Shown piece after piece: positions 1-7,652 of a stretch of 64,000 nt of DNA; within the stretch, counting starts at the first letter, position 1; each line of letters starts with the position of its first letter. Origin of the DNA: Cellulosimicrobium sp. Marseille-Q4280 (GTDB lineage Bacteria; Actinomycetota; Actinomycetes; Actinomycetales; Cellulomonadaceae); contig NZ_CALPBY010000004.1 of assembly GCF_943181405.1 (NCBI RefSeq), positions 1-64,000 of the forward strand, written 5' to 3'. Position numbers and translations under genes: made by a program. The notes under the pieces were generated by a model. The model did not search any database and had not been told where the DNA came from. It worked only from the letters and a program-made list of their open reading frames with translations.

Positions 1-160
1 ATGACTGAATTGTTCACGAAGCAAAATGACGAGGACAGAGACTAGCTAAAGATATTTTTTTTAAGAAGAAGAAGGCAGAAGAGGAGAAGTACGGTAGTGT
101 GGGGGGGGAGATGTGTTTAATAAAAACCCGCCCCCCAACCCCCCCACCACCCCCCGCCCC
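1..160. other. Low-GC non-native edge sequence, probable artefact
   Basis: This stretch is far poorer in G+C than the rest of the window and is rich in homopolymers: runs of T and A near 55-75, eight G near 101-108, and several C runs at 128-160. The clpX reading frame is homologous to ClpX exactly up to base 161 (residue Ile280) and then reads G-rich nonsense. No gene, promoter or repeat of actinobacterial type is visible. It is best read as poor-quality or chimeric sequence at a contig end, though a real junction cannot be excluded. Confidence 0.7.
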
Positions 161-1000
161 GATGAACAGCACGTTCGACGTGTCCACCTGGATGAACTCC
201 TGGTGCGGATGCTTACGACCACCCTGCGGCGGCACCGACGCGCTCGTGCCCTCGATGATCTTCAACAACGCCTGCTGCACACCCTCACCCGACACATCAC
301 GCGTGATCGACGGGTTCTCCGCCTTGCGGGCCACCTTGTCGATCTCGTCGATGTAGATGATCCCCTGCTCAGCCTTCTTCACGTCGAAGTCCGCCGCCTG
401 CACCAGCTTCAGCAGGATGTTCTCCACGTCCTCACCGACATACCCCGCCTCGGTGAGCGCCGTCGCGTCCGCGATCGCGAACGGCACGTTCAACATCCGC
501 GCCAACGTCTGCGCCAGATACGTCTTACCCGTCCCCGTCGGACCGATCAACAAGATGTTCGACTTCGCCAGCTCCACGTCGTCGAGGCCGTCGCCCGGAC
601 CGGGGGCTGCGTCACCAGCGGCCTCGGCGGCCTCCGCCGCCTCGGCTGCGGCCGCGGCTGCGCGGACGCGCTTGTAGTGGTTGTGGACGGCGACGGCGAG
701 CGCGCGCTTGGCGCCGTCCTGCCCGACGACGTAGGTGCTCAGGTGCGCGAAGATCTCGTGCGGCGTCGGCAGGCGCCCGTCGCCCGTGGCGACGTCGGTG
801 CTCTCGGGCTCGCGGTCCTCGTCGACCATCTCGAGGCACAGCGCGACGCACTCGTCGCAGATGAAGACCCCTGCGGGCCCGGCGATCAGGCGCTTGACCT
901 GCTTCTGCGACTTCCCGCAGAACGAGCAGGTCAGGGTGTCGGCCGAGCGGGGACGGCGCGAGCGGTCGTCGCCCGTGCCGTTGCCGTCAGTGGGTGCCAC
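161..1000 (-). CDS. clpX: ATP-dependent Clp protease ATP-binding subunit ClpX, 3' truncated
   Basis: ClpX is the AAA+ unfoldase that feeds tagged substrates to ClpP in the cytoplasm. The first 280 residues are present. They carry the zinc-binding domain (Cys25, Cys28, Cys48, Cys51), Walker A GPTGTGKT at about 153-160, the adjacent [20 protein letters not shown] block, Walker [10 protein letters not shown] at about 214-222, and the sensor stretch ending NVLFI. The GTG start at 1000 has a GGAGG six bases upstream. Between the zinc domain and Walker A there is an Ala/Glu-rich insert (about residues 114-130) that typical ClpX lacks. The C-terminal third, with sensor 2 and most ClpP-loop elements, is lost where native sequence stops at 161; the frame stays open to base 14 through the artefact. 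The gene overlaps the end of the upstream zapE-like gene by 14 bases, which suggests coupling. A divergent second ClpX is possible. Confidence 0.9.
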
Positions 1001-1687
1001 GAGAACCTCCGGTCGGGGTGGGTGCCGCGTCGGGGCCGATCGTAGCCCTCGCCGCCCTCATGTCGGTGCACGCGTCGAGGAGGTGGAGGCGGCTCGCCGT
1101 GCGGAACGCGTCGGGGCGGTCGGTCCGTGCCGCGAGGAACGTCGCGCGGTCGTGGGGCGAGGTGACCACGAGCTCGACGTCCGCGTCGCACAGCACGTCG
1201 ACGACCGCGACGAACCGCTGCTGCGCCTCCCGGTCGACCGCCGTGAGGAGCGGGACGTCGGTGACCACCCACCGGGGGAACCGGGCGGCCCAGTCGAGGT
1301 ACTCGAGGGTCGACGTCGACCGGGCCGCCAGGTCCTCGAAGGTCACCCAGAGCTCGGCCGGCGCGCGTGGATCGCGGCGTGCAGCTCGCGGAAGAGGTCG
1401 TACACGTGGACGCGCTGGGTCGCGCCGTCGGCGAGCTCGGCGGAGAGCGCCGTGAAGAACGACCCGGCGAGCCACGACTTGCCCCGTCCCGGTGGTCCCC
1501 ACACGTACAGGCCGCGCCGGTCGGGGCGAGGTGCTGTGCGGTGTCGGGAACCGGGGCCGAGGAGCCCGGCGGCGACCTGGAGGAGCCGCGCCAGGACGTC
1601 GCGCTGGCCGGGGTCGAGCGCGAAGCCGTCGTGCGCGGACGCCGCCTCGATCCCGTCGCGGACGCGGTCGAGGCGGCGTGAGCTCAC
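987..1687 (-). pseudogene. ZapE/AFG1-like ATPase, frameshifted and internally deleted
   Basis: The first frame (1687 down to about 1362) has the ZapE N-terminus with a P-loop (WGPPGRGKSWLAGSFF) and the VHVYDLFRELHAAIH segment. The second frame (about 1367 down to 987) resumes with AELWVTFEDLAA and RFPRWVVTDVPLL, the C-terminal part of ZapE. The frames are joined in a GCGCGC run near 1360-1367, where one missing base would restore a continuous frame. In the usual ZapE order, about 100-120 residues between these blocks are absent, including the Walker B aspartate-glutamate motif (CFDEF type) and sensor region. The remaining total is about 233 codons against roughly 340 expected. So this is either a genuine pseudogene or a collapsed assembly near the contig end. 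Family known role: a divisome-associated ATPase. GTG start at 1687; the stop lies inside the clpX start region. Confidence 0.7.
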
Positions 1688-1801
1688 CGGGTCAGCCTAG
1701 GCGGGCACGCGAGGCCGGCGTCGCCGTGTGGGTGCGTGGCCCTACGGTCGCTCCCAGCCGCTTTCCCAGGGGCTCGCTCGACGACCGGACGGAGATGCCC
1801 G

Positions 1802-2386
1802 ATGACCGTGACCGCGGACGACCTCGACGCCGCGACGGAGAGCGTCGCTCACGCGCTGCGGCCGGCCACCGCCCTGGCCTGGACCGCAGCGGCGGGCACC
1901 GGGACGTGGGACGCCTGGCACACGGCCGAGCACCTCGGCGACACCCTCGTCTCCTTCGCCGCGCAGCTCGTCGCTCGCCCGGTCTCGCGCTTCGTGCGCT
2001 TCGTGGCGGTGGCCGACCAGGGGGCGAGCGCGGACGACGTCCTCGAGATGGCCCTCACGGGCTCCGGTCTCCTCGGCGCCGCGCTGCGAACCGCGGGACC
2101 CGACGTGCGCGCGTTCCACCCGGCCGGCGTCGCGGACCCGGAGGGCTTCGCGGCGATGGGCTGCCTCGAGGTGCTCGTGCACGGCGAGGACGTCGCGCGA
2201 GGGCTGGGCGCGGCGGTCGACCCGCCGCGTGACGTGTGCGAGCGGGTCCTCTCGCGGCTCTTCCCCCACGTGGCGGACCTCGTCACGGGAGTCGACCCCT
2301 GGGACGGGCTCCGGTGGGCGACGGACCGCCTGGAGCTGCCAGGCCTGCCCTCGCAGGCAGGCTGGCAGCTGCGCCCCGCTCCGTGA
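1802..2386 (+). CDS. Mycothiol-dependent maleylpyruvate isomerase-like (DinB/MDMPI N-terminal) protein
   Basis: A 194-residue cytoplasmic protein with the MDMPI/DinB four-helix-bundle pattern: WDAWHTAEHLGD near residues 36-47, with His40/His44 as candidate metal ligands, and LVHGEDVARGL near residue 125, the second ligand block. Family members use or bind mycothiol, the actinobacterial thiol, but the substrate of this one is unknown. The ATG at 1802 is preferred over upstream in-frame starts because GGAG lies about eight bases before it and the similarity begins there. It stands alone, convergent with the membrane protein at 2415 and separated from it by only 28 bases. Confidence 0.75.
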   Translation: MTVTADDLDAATESVAHALRPATALAWTAAAGTGTWDAWHTAEHLGDTLVSFAAQLVARPVSRFVRFVAVADQGASADDVLEMALTGSGLLGAALRTAGPDVRAFHPAGVADPEGFAAMGCLEVLVHGEDVARGLGAAVDPPRDVCERVLSRLFPHVADLVTGVDPWDGLRWATDRLELPGLPSQAGWQLRPAP

Positions 2387-2414
2387 CCACGCCCCGGGGG
2401 CCGTCGGACGGACG

Positions 2415-3359
2415 CTAGGCGCGGCGCGCGCGGAGGGCCTTCACCCAGCCGTCCAGGACGTCCCACCCGCAGATCACCACGACGCTCGCGACGATCACGG
2501 GCGTGAGCCAGGTGAGCGAGTCGCCCCCCGACGCCTCGAGGAACGCCGGGTTGACGAGTCGGTCGTTCGTCGCGAGCCAGACCGTCGGGACGGCGAACAC
2601 GACGGCGGACACGGTGTTGAGCGTCGCGAGCCCCACGGTCCACCGGCCACGTGCGTACGTGACGATCGCGATGACCGCGTCGACCGCGACGACGCCGAGG
2701 AACAGGGCCACCCATCCCGGCCACAGGCCCGGGTCGAGCACCGGGATCGCGGCGCCGTCGGCGGTGTGGAACCACGAGACCGACCGCTGGAGGAACAGCG
2801 CGGCGACGACGAGGGCGAGGAGGCCGACGGAGGCGACCGTGTCGGCGAGGCTCACGTCGCGACGCTCGCGCACGTCGGGCAGGCGGTCGACCGTCCACGG
2901 ACCGGTGAAGTCGTCGGTGCGGCCGTGGCCGGTGCGCTCGAGGATCGCGAAGACGAGGGTCGTCCAGAACGCGATCTGCAGCGCGACGGACGCGGCCGTC
3001 CAGATCCCCGACCAGATCGCGGTCCCGACGGGGTCGCCGTCGAGCAGCCCGACCGTGAGGACGATCGCGCCAGGGATCGGCGCGACCCACAGGAGCGTCG
3101 TGAGCAGGCGCCACCAGGTGAGGTAGAGACCCGGCCCGATGAGCTGGAGGGGGCGGCCCGCGAGGCCGGCCGCGAGCCGGTCGGGGTCGCCGAGGTCGGT
3201 GAGTACCGCGGTCTCGGCGGACTCCGGGTCGGATCCCGACTCGACCTGTGCGTCGACGGCGTCCGCGATGGACGCGCGCAGCTCGTCCTCGATGTCGCCG
3301 TGCTGCTCGGCGGGGATGCGGCGCAGGGTCGCCGCGACGTAGCGGTCGGTGAGCGTCAT
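2415..3359 (-). CDS. PadR-linked HAAS-domain-like multi-pass membrane protein
   Basis: A 314-residue protein. The first 60 residues (MTLTDRYVAATLRRIP, then an acidic DIEDELRASIADAVD helix and VLTDLGDPDRLAAGL) match the HAAS/permease-signal arrangement found immediately after PadR regulators. It continues into about seven hydrophobic segments spread over residues 75-300. Its start overlaps the padR stop by four bases (ATGA), so the two are translationally coupled and regulated by the same promoter. In other bacteria such pairs answer to envelope or drug stress; no transport substrate can be read from the sequence. Confidence 0.7.
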   Translation of the reverse strand: MTLTDRYVAATLRRIPAEQHGDIEDELRASIADAVDAQVESGSDPESAETAVLTDLGDPDRLAAGLAGRPLQLIGPGLYLTWWRLLTTLLWVAPIPGAIVLTVGLLDGDPVGTAIWSGIWTAASVALQIAFWTTLVFAILERTGHGRTDDFTGPWTVDRLPDVRERRDVSLADTVASVGLLALVVAALFLQRSVSWFHTADGAAIPVLDPGLWPGWVALFLGVVAVDAVIAIVTYARGRWTVGLATLNTVSAVVFAVPTVWLATNDRLVNPAFLEASGGDSLTWLTPVIVASVVVICGWDVLDGWVKALRARRA

Positions 3360-3700
3360 GACCGGCCTTTCCGGGTGTCGATGGTCTGGAGGTTGCGGGC
3401 GACGGTCGTCCACTCGTCGAGCAGCGTGAGCGCGAGCCGCTCGCCGTCGGGGGAGGTCCGGTAGAACTTGCGCGGCCGGGCCTCGTCGGTGTTCCACTCG
3501 CTGACGAGCAGGCCCTGCTTCTCGAGGCGGCGCAGGAGGGGGTACAGCGTGTTGGCGTCGACGGGCAGGTCGGCCGCGGCGAGCGACTCGAGCAGCCCGT
3601 ACCCGTAGCCCGGTGTGCGCAGCATCAGCAGGCTCGCGACGACGACGGAGCCGCGCCGCACCTCCTGGCTGTGTCCTGCGGAGATCTCGGGATCGATCAT
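3356..3700 (-). CDS. PadR family transcriptional regulator
   Basis: A 114-residue winged-helix regulator. The characteristic PadR block is visible: VVVASLLMLRTPGYGYGLLE, then NTLYPLLRRLEKQGLLVSEW and RPRKFYRTSPDGE, followed by a C-terminal dimerisation helix. The ATG at 3700 is directly abutted by a 10-bp inverted repeat and lies seven bases from a plausible -10 box, so no room is left for a ribosome binding site and the mRNA is probably leaderless. It is the first gene of a two-gene operon with the HAAS-type membrane protein at 2415, whose start overlaps its stop. It most likely represses its own operon. Confidence 0.88.
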   Translation of the reverse strand: MIDPEISAGHSQEVRRGSVVVASLLMLRTPGYGYGLLESLAAADLPVDANTLYPLLRRLEKQGLLVSEWNTDEARPRKFYRTSPDGERLALTLLDEWTTVARNLQTIDTRKGRS

Positions 3701-3737
3701 GTGTCACACCATAGTGTGTGACACACAGTATGCGCAA
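3700..3737 (-). promoter_or_regulatory. PadR operator and leaderless promoter
   Basis: A perfect 10-bp inverted repeat, TGTGTCACAC (3700-3709) and GTGTGACACA (3716-3725), is separated by six bases. On the minus strand TTGCGC (3732-3737), an 18-base spacer and TATGGT (3708-3713) form a promoter whose start point would fall on or next to the padR start codon. The operator covers the -10 box and the spacer, so binding would block RNA polymerase. Confidence 0.65.
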
Positions 3738-3772
3738 TAGACACAACATCGTGTTTGCACCAGACCGCTAGA

Positions 3773-3787
3773 CTGGAACGGTTCCAG
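3773..3787. promoter_or_regulatory. 15-bp perfect palindrome upstream of the DtxR-family gene
   Basis: CTGGAACGGTTCCAG reads the same on both strands around a central base. It lies 44 bases before the DtxR-family start and 73 bases from padR. It does not resemble a DtxR/IdeR iron box (TTAGGTTAGSCTAACCTAA type) and differs from the adjacent PadR repeat, so the cognate regulator is unknown. Confidence 0.4.
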
Positions 3788-3830
3788 AGAAGAGTTTTCT
3801 TCGAACCCTGCGCGCCGCCCGGGAGGCCTC

Positions 3831-4541
3831 GTGACCGACCTGATCGACACCACCGAGATGTACCTGAAGTCGATCTACGAGCTGCAGGAAGAGGGGATCC
3901 CGCCGCTGCGCGCCCGGATCGCCGAGCGGCTCGGTCACTCGGGCCCCACGGTGTCGCAGACGGTCGCCCGCATGGAGCGCGACGGCCTCGTCGTCGTGGG
4001 CGGCGACCGCCAGCTCGAGCTCACGACGCTCGGTCACCAGACCGCGGTGCGGGTCATGCGCAAGCACCGCCTCGCCGAGCGGCTGCTCACCGACGTCATC
4101 AAGCTCGACTGGGAGCAGGTGCACACCGAGGCCTGCCGCTGGGAGCACGTCATGAGCGACCTCGTCGAGAAGCGTCTCATCGGGTTGCTCGACCACCCCG
4201 CGCACGACCCCTACGGCAACCCCATCCCGGGTCTGCGCGAGCTGGGCGAGGACCTGCCGGAGGTCGAGTACCTCGACGGCGTCTCGTCGCTGCCCGCGCA
4301 CCTCTCCGCGCACGGCGTGCGGCCGGGCCAGCAGGCGCGCGTCGTCCTGCAGCGCATCGCCGAGCCGATCCAGGTCGACGTCGAGCTGCTCGCGCGGTTC
4401 GCCGAGGCCGGGGTCTTCCCGCGGCGGACGCTCGTCGTCGAGCCCGCGGCCGGTGGCGTGACCGTGTCGGGTGACGGCGCGGACGTCGTGCTCGACCTGC
4501 CCGACGACGTCGCACGCCACCTCTTCGTCACGGCGGACTGA
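3831..4541 (+). CDS. Iron-dependent repressor, DtxR/IdeR family
   Basis: A 236-residue metalloregulator with an N-terminal winged helix (about 1-70), a dimerisation and metal-binding domain (about 71-140), and a C-terminal SH3-like domain (about 150-232). The metal ligands of DtxR fall on the same numbers here: Met10, His79, Glu83, His98, Cys102, Glu105 and His106. Cys102 favours iron over manganese sensing. As a family, Fe2+-loaded protein represses siderophore and iron-uptake genes. The GTG at 3831 is taken because GGGAGG lies four bases upstream and the Met10 register then matches. It is divergent from padR. Confidence 0.92.
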   Translation: MTDLIDTTEMYLKSIYELQEEGIPPLRARIAERLGHSGPTVSQTVARMERDGLVVVGGDRQLELTTLGHQTAVRVMRKHRLAERLLTDVIKLDWEQVHTEACRWEHVMSDLVEKRLIGLLDHPAHDPYGNPIPGLRELGEDLPEVEYLDGVSSLPAHLSAHGVRPGQQARVVLQRIAEPIQVDVELLARFAEAGVFPRRTLVVEPAAGGVTVSGDGADVVLDLPDDVARHLFVTAD

Positions 4542-4583
4542 CCGCCGCGCCCGGCGGGCCGACCGACCGCCGCCGGCCGCGCG

Positions 4584-5444
4584 TCAGCGGACCCAGGCGC
4601 CGAGCTTCTCCGGGTTCAGCACCAGCCAGACGTCCGAGACGACACCGTCGGCGACGCCGAGGTTCGCCACCCCGACGACGACGCCGTCCCGCTCCAGCGC
4701 AAGCGCGGTCCCGTCGCCGGTCGCGCGCTCCGTGACGGTCGTCCCGTGGCTCTTCGCGATCGCGCCGAGCAGGAAGCGCGCGACCGGGTCGGCGCCGAGC
4801 ACCGGGCGACGCGCGGCGCTGACCAGGCCGCCGCCGTCGGACCGCAGCGCCACCGCGGGGTCGAGCACCGTGAGCAGGGCCGCCAGGTCGCCCCCGCGGC
4901 ACGCGGCGACGAAGGCGCGCACGACCTCGTCGTGCCGGTCCCGCGGCGTGGGTACGGCCCGCCCCTCCTCGCGGATGCGCCGACGCGCCGACGCGGCGAG
5001 CTGCCGGCACGCGTCCGGCGAGCGGCCCACGACCTCGGCGATCTGCGCGTAAGGCACCGCGAAGACCTCGTGCAGGACGTAGGCGACGCGCTCCGCGGGT
5101 GTCAGCGTGTCGAGCACGACCAGCAGCGCGGTGCTCACGGACTCGTCGAGGCTGACCTGCTCGAGCGGGTCCGGGGAGCCGGGCTCGTGGGCGGGGAGCG
5201 GCTCGGGCAGCCACTCGCCCACGTAGCGCTCGCGACGCCGGCGCGCGGAGCCGAGCGCGTCGAGGCAGACCCGGCCGGCGACGCGCGTGAGCCACGCCCG
5301 CGGTTCGCGGATCGCGGCGCGCTCGTCGTCGCTCAGCCGGTAGTAGCGGAGGTAGGTCTCCTGGACGGCGTCCTCGGCGTCGGCGGCCGTGCCGAGCATG
5401 CGGTACGCCAGGCCGAAGAGGTGCCGGCGCTCGGAGGGGTCCAC
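4584..5444 (-). CDS. ECF sigma factor, ECF41 (SigJ-like) with fused SnoaL-like C-terminal domain
   Basis: A 286-residue sigma factor. Region 2 (HLFGLAYRMLGTAADAEDAVQETYLRYYRL) and region 4 (LTPAERVAYVLHEVFAVPYAQIAEVVGRSPDACRQLA) are followed by a C-terminal NTF2/SnoaL-like domain of about 110 residues. The ECF41 marks are present: WLPEPL in the linker, a DGGG motif in the C-terminal domain and NPEKL close to the end. In this group the fused domain replaces a separate anti-sigma factor. ECF41 genes sit beside genes for carboxymuconolactone decarboxylases, oxidoreductases or epimerases; here the divergent operon at 5506-6671 includes an NAD(P)-binding epimerase-like protein, which fits. GTG start at 5444. 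Confidence 0.88.
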   Translation of the reverse strand: MDPSERRHLFGLAYRMLGTAADAEDAVQETYLRYYRLSDDERAAIREPRAWLTRVAGRVCLDALGSARRRRERYVGEWLPEPLPAHEPGSPDPLEQVSLDESVSTALLVVLDTLTPAERVAYVLHEVFAVPYAQIAEVVGRSPDACRQLAASARRRIREEGRAVPTPRDRHDEVVRAFVAACRGGDLAALLTVLDPAVALRSDGGGLVSAARRPVLGADPVARFLLGAIAKSHGTTVTERATGDGTALALERDGVVVGVANLGVADGVVSDVWLVLNPEKLGAWVR

Positions 5445-5471
5445 CCCGACATCCTCTCCTGCCGTGCCGAC

Positions 5472-5497
5472 CTCACGTTCGCGGGCGCTGTCTCGTC
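5472..5497 (+). promoter_or_regulatory. Candidate ECF41-type promoter of the 5506 operon
   Basis: The -35 candidate CTCACG (5472-5477) resembles the TGTCACA box known for ECF41 factors. Sixteen bases later CGTC (5494-5497) matches their -10 box exactly. The start codon at 5506 follows after eight bases, so the transcript would be almost leaderless. The -35 match is partial (the TCAC core). Confidence 0.45.
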
Positions 5498-5505
5498 AGA
5501 CGTGC

Positions 5506-5931
5506 ATGACTCTCACCACCCGCCGCGTCCTGCTGCTGGCGACCGCGCTCATCGGTGCCGTCGTCGGAGCGTGGGCGGCCTTCCTGCCCGTCTCCTTCTA
5601 CGACTCGTTCCCAGGACTCGGTCGCATCTGGATCTCGGTCGACGGCCCCTTCAACGAGCACCTCGTCCGCGACGTCGGCGCCCTCTACCTCGGCCTGGCC
5701 GCGGCGAGCGTGGCCGCGACGTTCTCCCGCACGCACGATGCGGGGCGCGTCGTCGGCGTCGCGTGGGCCGTGTTCGGGCTCCCGCACCTCGTCTACCACC
5801 TGGGGGAGCTGGGCTCGTTCGGGCCCGTCGACGCGATCGGCAACGTGGTGACGCTCGGCGGGAGCCTCCTGCTGGGCGTGCTGCTCATGCTCCCCGGGCG
5901 CCCGGCCCGCACGCGGGAGGTGGCGGCATGA
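5506..5931 (+). CDS. Small four-helix integral membrane protein, function unknown
   Basis: A 141-residue protein with four hydrophobic helices (about 7-30, 55-75, 80-100 and 110-130). Between helices 1 and 2 is an extracytoplasmic loop with SFYDSFPGLGRIWISVDGPF, a pattern seen in small membrane proteins of actinobacteria that lack an assigned role. It is the first gene of a two-gene operon and overlaps the next start by four bases (ATGA). It lies divergent from the ECF41 sigma gene, so it is probably a target of that factor. Nothing in the sequence reveals a substrate. Confidence 0.65.
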   Translation: MTLTTRRVLLLATALIGAVVGAWAAFLPVSFYDSFPGLGRIWISVDGPFNEHLVRDVGALYLGLAAASVAATFSRTHDAGRVVGVAWAVFGLPHLVYHLGELGSFGPVDAIGNVVTLGGSLLLGVLLMLPGRPARTREVAA

Positions 5932-6671
5932 CCACGGTCGCGGTCGCCGGCGGGACCGGCACGGTCGGGCGGCCCGTCGTGGCCCGGCTGCAGGCGCTCG
6001 GGCACGACGCGCGGGTGCTCAGCCGCGCGGAGGGCGTCGACCTGGTCGCAGGCCCGGGCGTGGACCTGCGCGGCGTCGACGCGGTGATCGACGTCAGCAA
6101 CGTCACGACGCTCTCCGCGCGCCGCTCCACGGCGTTCTTCGAGACCGCCACCCGGACGCTGCTCGACGCAGGGCGGCGCGACGGGGTGCGGCACCACGTC
6201 GCGCTCTCGATCGTCGGCATCGAGGCGGCGCCCGGCGGGTACTACGCGGGCAAGCTCGCGCAGGAGCGCGCCGTGCGCGCGGGCTCGGTGCCGTGGAGCA
6301 TCCTGCGGGCGACGCAGTTCCACGAGTTCGCCGCGCAGACCGTCCGGCAGACGGCGATCGGGCCGGTCGTGCTCGTACCGCGGATGCGCACGCAGCCGGT
6401 CTCGACGCGCGAGCTCGCCGTGGCGCTCGTCGACCTCGCGCTCGGGGATCCCGTGGGTGACGACGGCGAGCTCGCCGGCCCGCGCGAGGAGCGGCTCGCC
6501 GACATGGTGCGGGCGTACGTCGGCGCGACGCGACGCGGTGGCCGCGTGCTGGAGGTCCCGTTCCCCGGTCGCTTCGGCCGGGCGATGGCGCGCGGCGAGC
6601 TGCTCCCCGACCCCGGCGCGAGGCTCGGAAGGCAGACGTTCACGGAGTGGCTCGAGCACCCGGACACGTGA
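5928..6671 (+). CDS. NAD(P)-binding epimerase/NmrA-like SDR protein
   Basis: A 247-residue Rossmann-fold protein. The N-terminus VAVAGGTGTVGRPVV carries the GxxGxxG dinucleotide motif. DVSNVTTLS follows the fourth strand, HHVALSIVGIE holds the fifth-strand region, and YYAGKLAQE has the YxxxK pair typical of atypical SDRs. The rest (VPWSILRATQFHEF) matches NmrA-type epimerase-like proteins. It is coupled by a four-base overlap to the membrane protein at 5506 and lies in the ECF41-associated target operon, where an epimerase of this class is expected. The substrate is unknown. Confidence 0.8.
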   Translation: MTTVAVAGGTGTVGRPVVARLQALGHDARVLSRAEGVDLVAGPGVDLRGVDAVIDVSNVTTLSARRSTAFFETATRTLLDAGRRDGVRHHVALSIVGIEAAPGGYYAGKLAQERAVRAGSVPWSILRATQFHEFAAQTVRQTAIGPVVLVPRMRTQPVSTRELAVALVDLALGDPVGDDGELAGPREERLADMVRAYVGATRRGGRVLEVPFPGRFGRAMARGELLPDPGARLGRQTFTEWLEHPDT

Positions 6672-6760
6672 CGCGGAACGGTCGCGGGATCGTCCGACAC
6701 GGAACGCCCGGACTGACCCCGCCCGGACTGGCCCTGCGCCCGGGTCGGGGTGACCAGGGT

Positions 6761-6819
6761 GCCGAGAACGTCCTGGGGGCCGCTATCCGATGGATAACGA
6801 CCCCCAGTGCGTTCTCGGC
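6761..6819. terminator. Bidirectional terminator-like 28-bp-arm hairpin
   Basis: Arms 6761-6788 and 6792-6819 pair at 24 of 28 positions around a three-base loop (GAT). The outer decamers GCCGAGAACG and CGTTCTCGGC are perfect. It lies between the convergent epimerase-like gene (ending 6671) and sodA (ending 6871), with no U tract on either side, as is usual for terminators in GC-rich actinobacteria. Confidence 0.6.
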
Positions 6820-6870
6820 GTTGTCGGGCGGTCTCACGGCAGGTCCCGCAGCGTCCGCCTGGCGGTGTTG

Positions 6871-7497
6871 TCAGGCGGGGACGATGAGTCCGGCGGTCTG
6901 GGTCTTGGCGCGCTGGAGGCGGGCTTCGGCGTCGGACCAGTTGACGAGGTTCCACCAGGCGGTGACGTAGTCGGCGCGCACGTTCTGGTAGTCGAGGTAG
7001 TAGGCGTGCTCCCAGACGTCGAGCAGGACGATGGGGGTCAGGCCGAGGGCGATGTTGCCCTGCTGGTCGTAGAGCTGGACGGTGATGAGCTTCTGGCCGA
7101 TGGAGTCCCAGGCGAGGATGGCCCAGCCGGAGCCCTGGACGCCCGCGGCGACGGCGGCGAACTGCTTCTTGAAGGCGTCGAAGGAGCCGAAGTTCTCGTC
7201 GATCGCGGCGCCGATCTCGCCGGTGGGCTCGCCGCCGCCCTCGGGGGAGAGGTTGGTCCAGAAGGCGGAGTGGTTGACGTGGCCGCCGAGGTTGAACGCG
7301 AGGTTCTTCTCGTGGAGGTTGATCGCGGCGAAGTCGCCGGACTCGCGGGCGTCGGCGAGCTTCTCCAGGGCGGTGTTGGCGCCGGTGACGTAGGCCTGGT
7401 GGTGCTTGGAGTGGTGCAGCTCCATGATCCGCCCGGAGATGTGCGGCTCCAGCGCACCGTAGTCGTAGGACAGCTCGGGCAGCGTGTAGACAGGCAT
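6871..7497 (-). CDS. sodA: Superoxide dismutase, Mn/Fe family
   Basis: A 208-residue enzyme that converts superoxide to oxygen and hydrogen peroxide, normally a cytoplasmic homotetramer or dimer. The metal ligands are visible: His28 in [11 protein letters not shown], a His in [10 protein letters not shown] (73-76), and the aspartate and histidine of [14 protein letters not shown]. The length and full conservation indicate a working enzyme; Mn versus Fe cannot be decided by eye. ATG at 7497 with GAGGAAC just upstream. It has its own promoter with a 19-bp spacer and an internal dyad, suggesting redox control by a MerR/SoxR-type activator, and a hairpin terminator downstream. Confidence 0.95.
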   Translation of the reverse strand: MPVYTLPELSYDYGALEPHISGRIMELHHSKHHQAYVTGANTALEKLADARESGDFAAINLHEKNLAFNLGGHVNHSAFWTNLSPEGGGEPTGEIGAAIDENFGSFDAFKKQFAAVAAGVQGSGWAILAWDSIGQKLITVQLYDQQGNIALGLTPIVLLDVWEHAYYLDYQNVRADYVTAWWNLVNWSDAEARLQRAKTQTAGLIVPA

Positions 7498-7530
7498 GGT
7501 TCCTCAGGTTCCTTCCGTCGGTGTCCTGCC

Positions 7531-7561
7531 ACGCTAGGACCTCGACCACGGTTGAGGTCAA
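7531..7561 (-). promoter_or_regulatory. sodA promoter with MerR/SoxR-type 19-bp spacer and dyad
   Basis: On the minus strand TTGACC (7556-7561) and TAGCGT (7531-7536) are separated by 19 bases, too long for ordinary sigma-70 use but diagnostic of MerR-family promoters. The spacer holds a near-perfect dyad, GACCTCAACC / GGTCGAGGTC (7538-7559, arms of ten bases, one mismatch, two central bases). The CCTCAA half-site is the one used by SoxR. The start point would lie about 27 bases before the sodA ATG. Confidence 0.6.
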
Positions 7562-7652
7562 GCGGGACACGGTGTGATCTCGCAGGTCGGGCGCCGTGCG
7601 AGCCTTGCGCGCTCGACGCGCGGACCGGGAGACGTCGCGCGAGCATGGCGGC

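Noticed and set aside
14-160. Extension of the clpX frame through the AT-rich edge
   Set aside because: The residues after Ile280 have no ClpX likeness and come from homopolymer-rich sequence, so they are not treated as protein.
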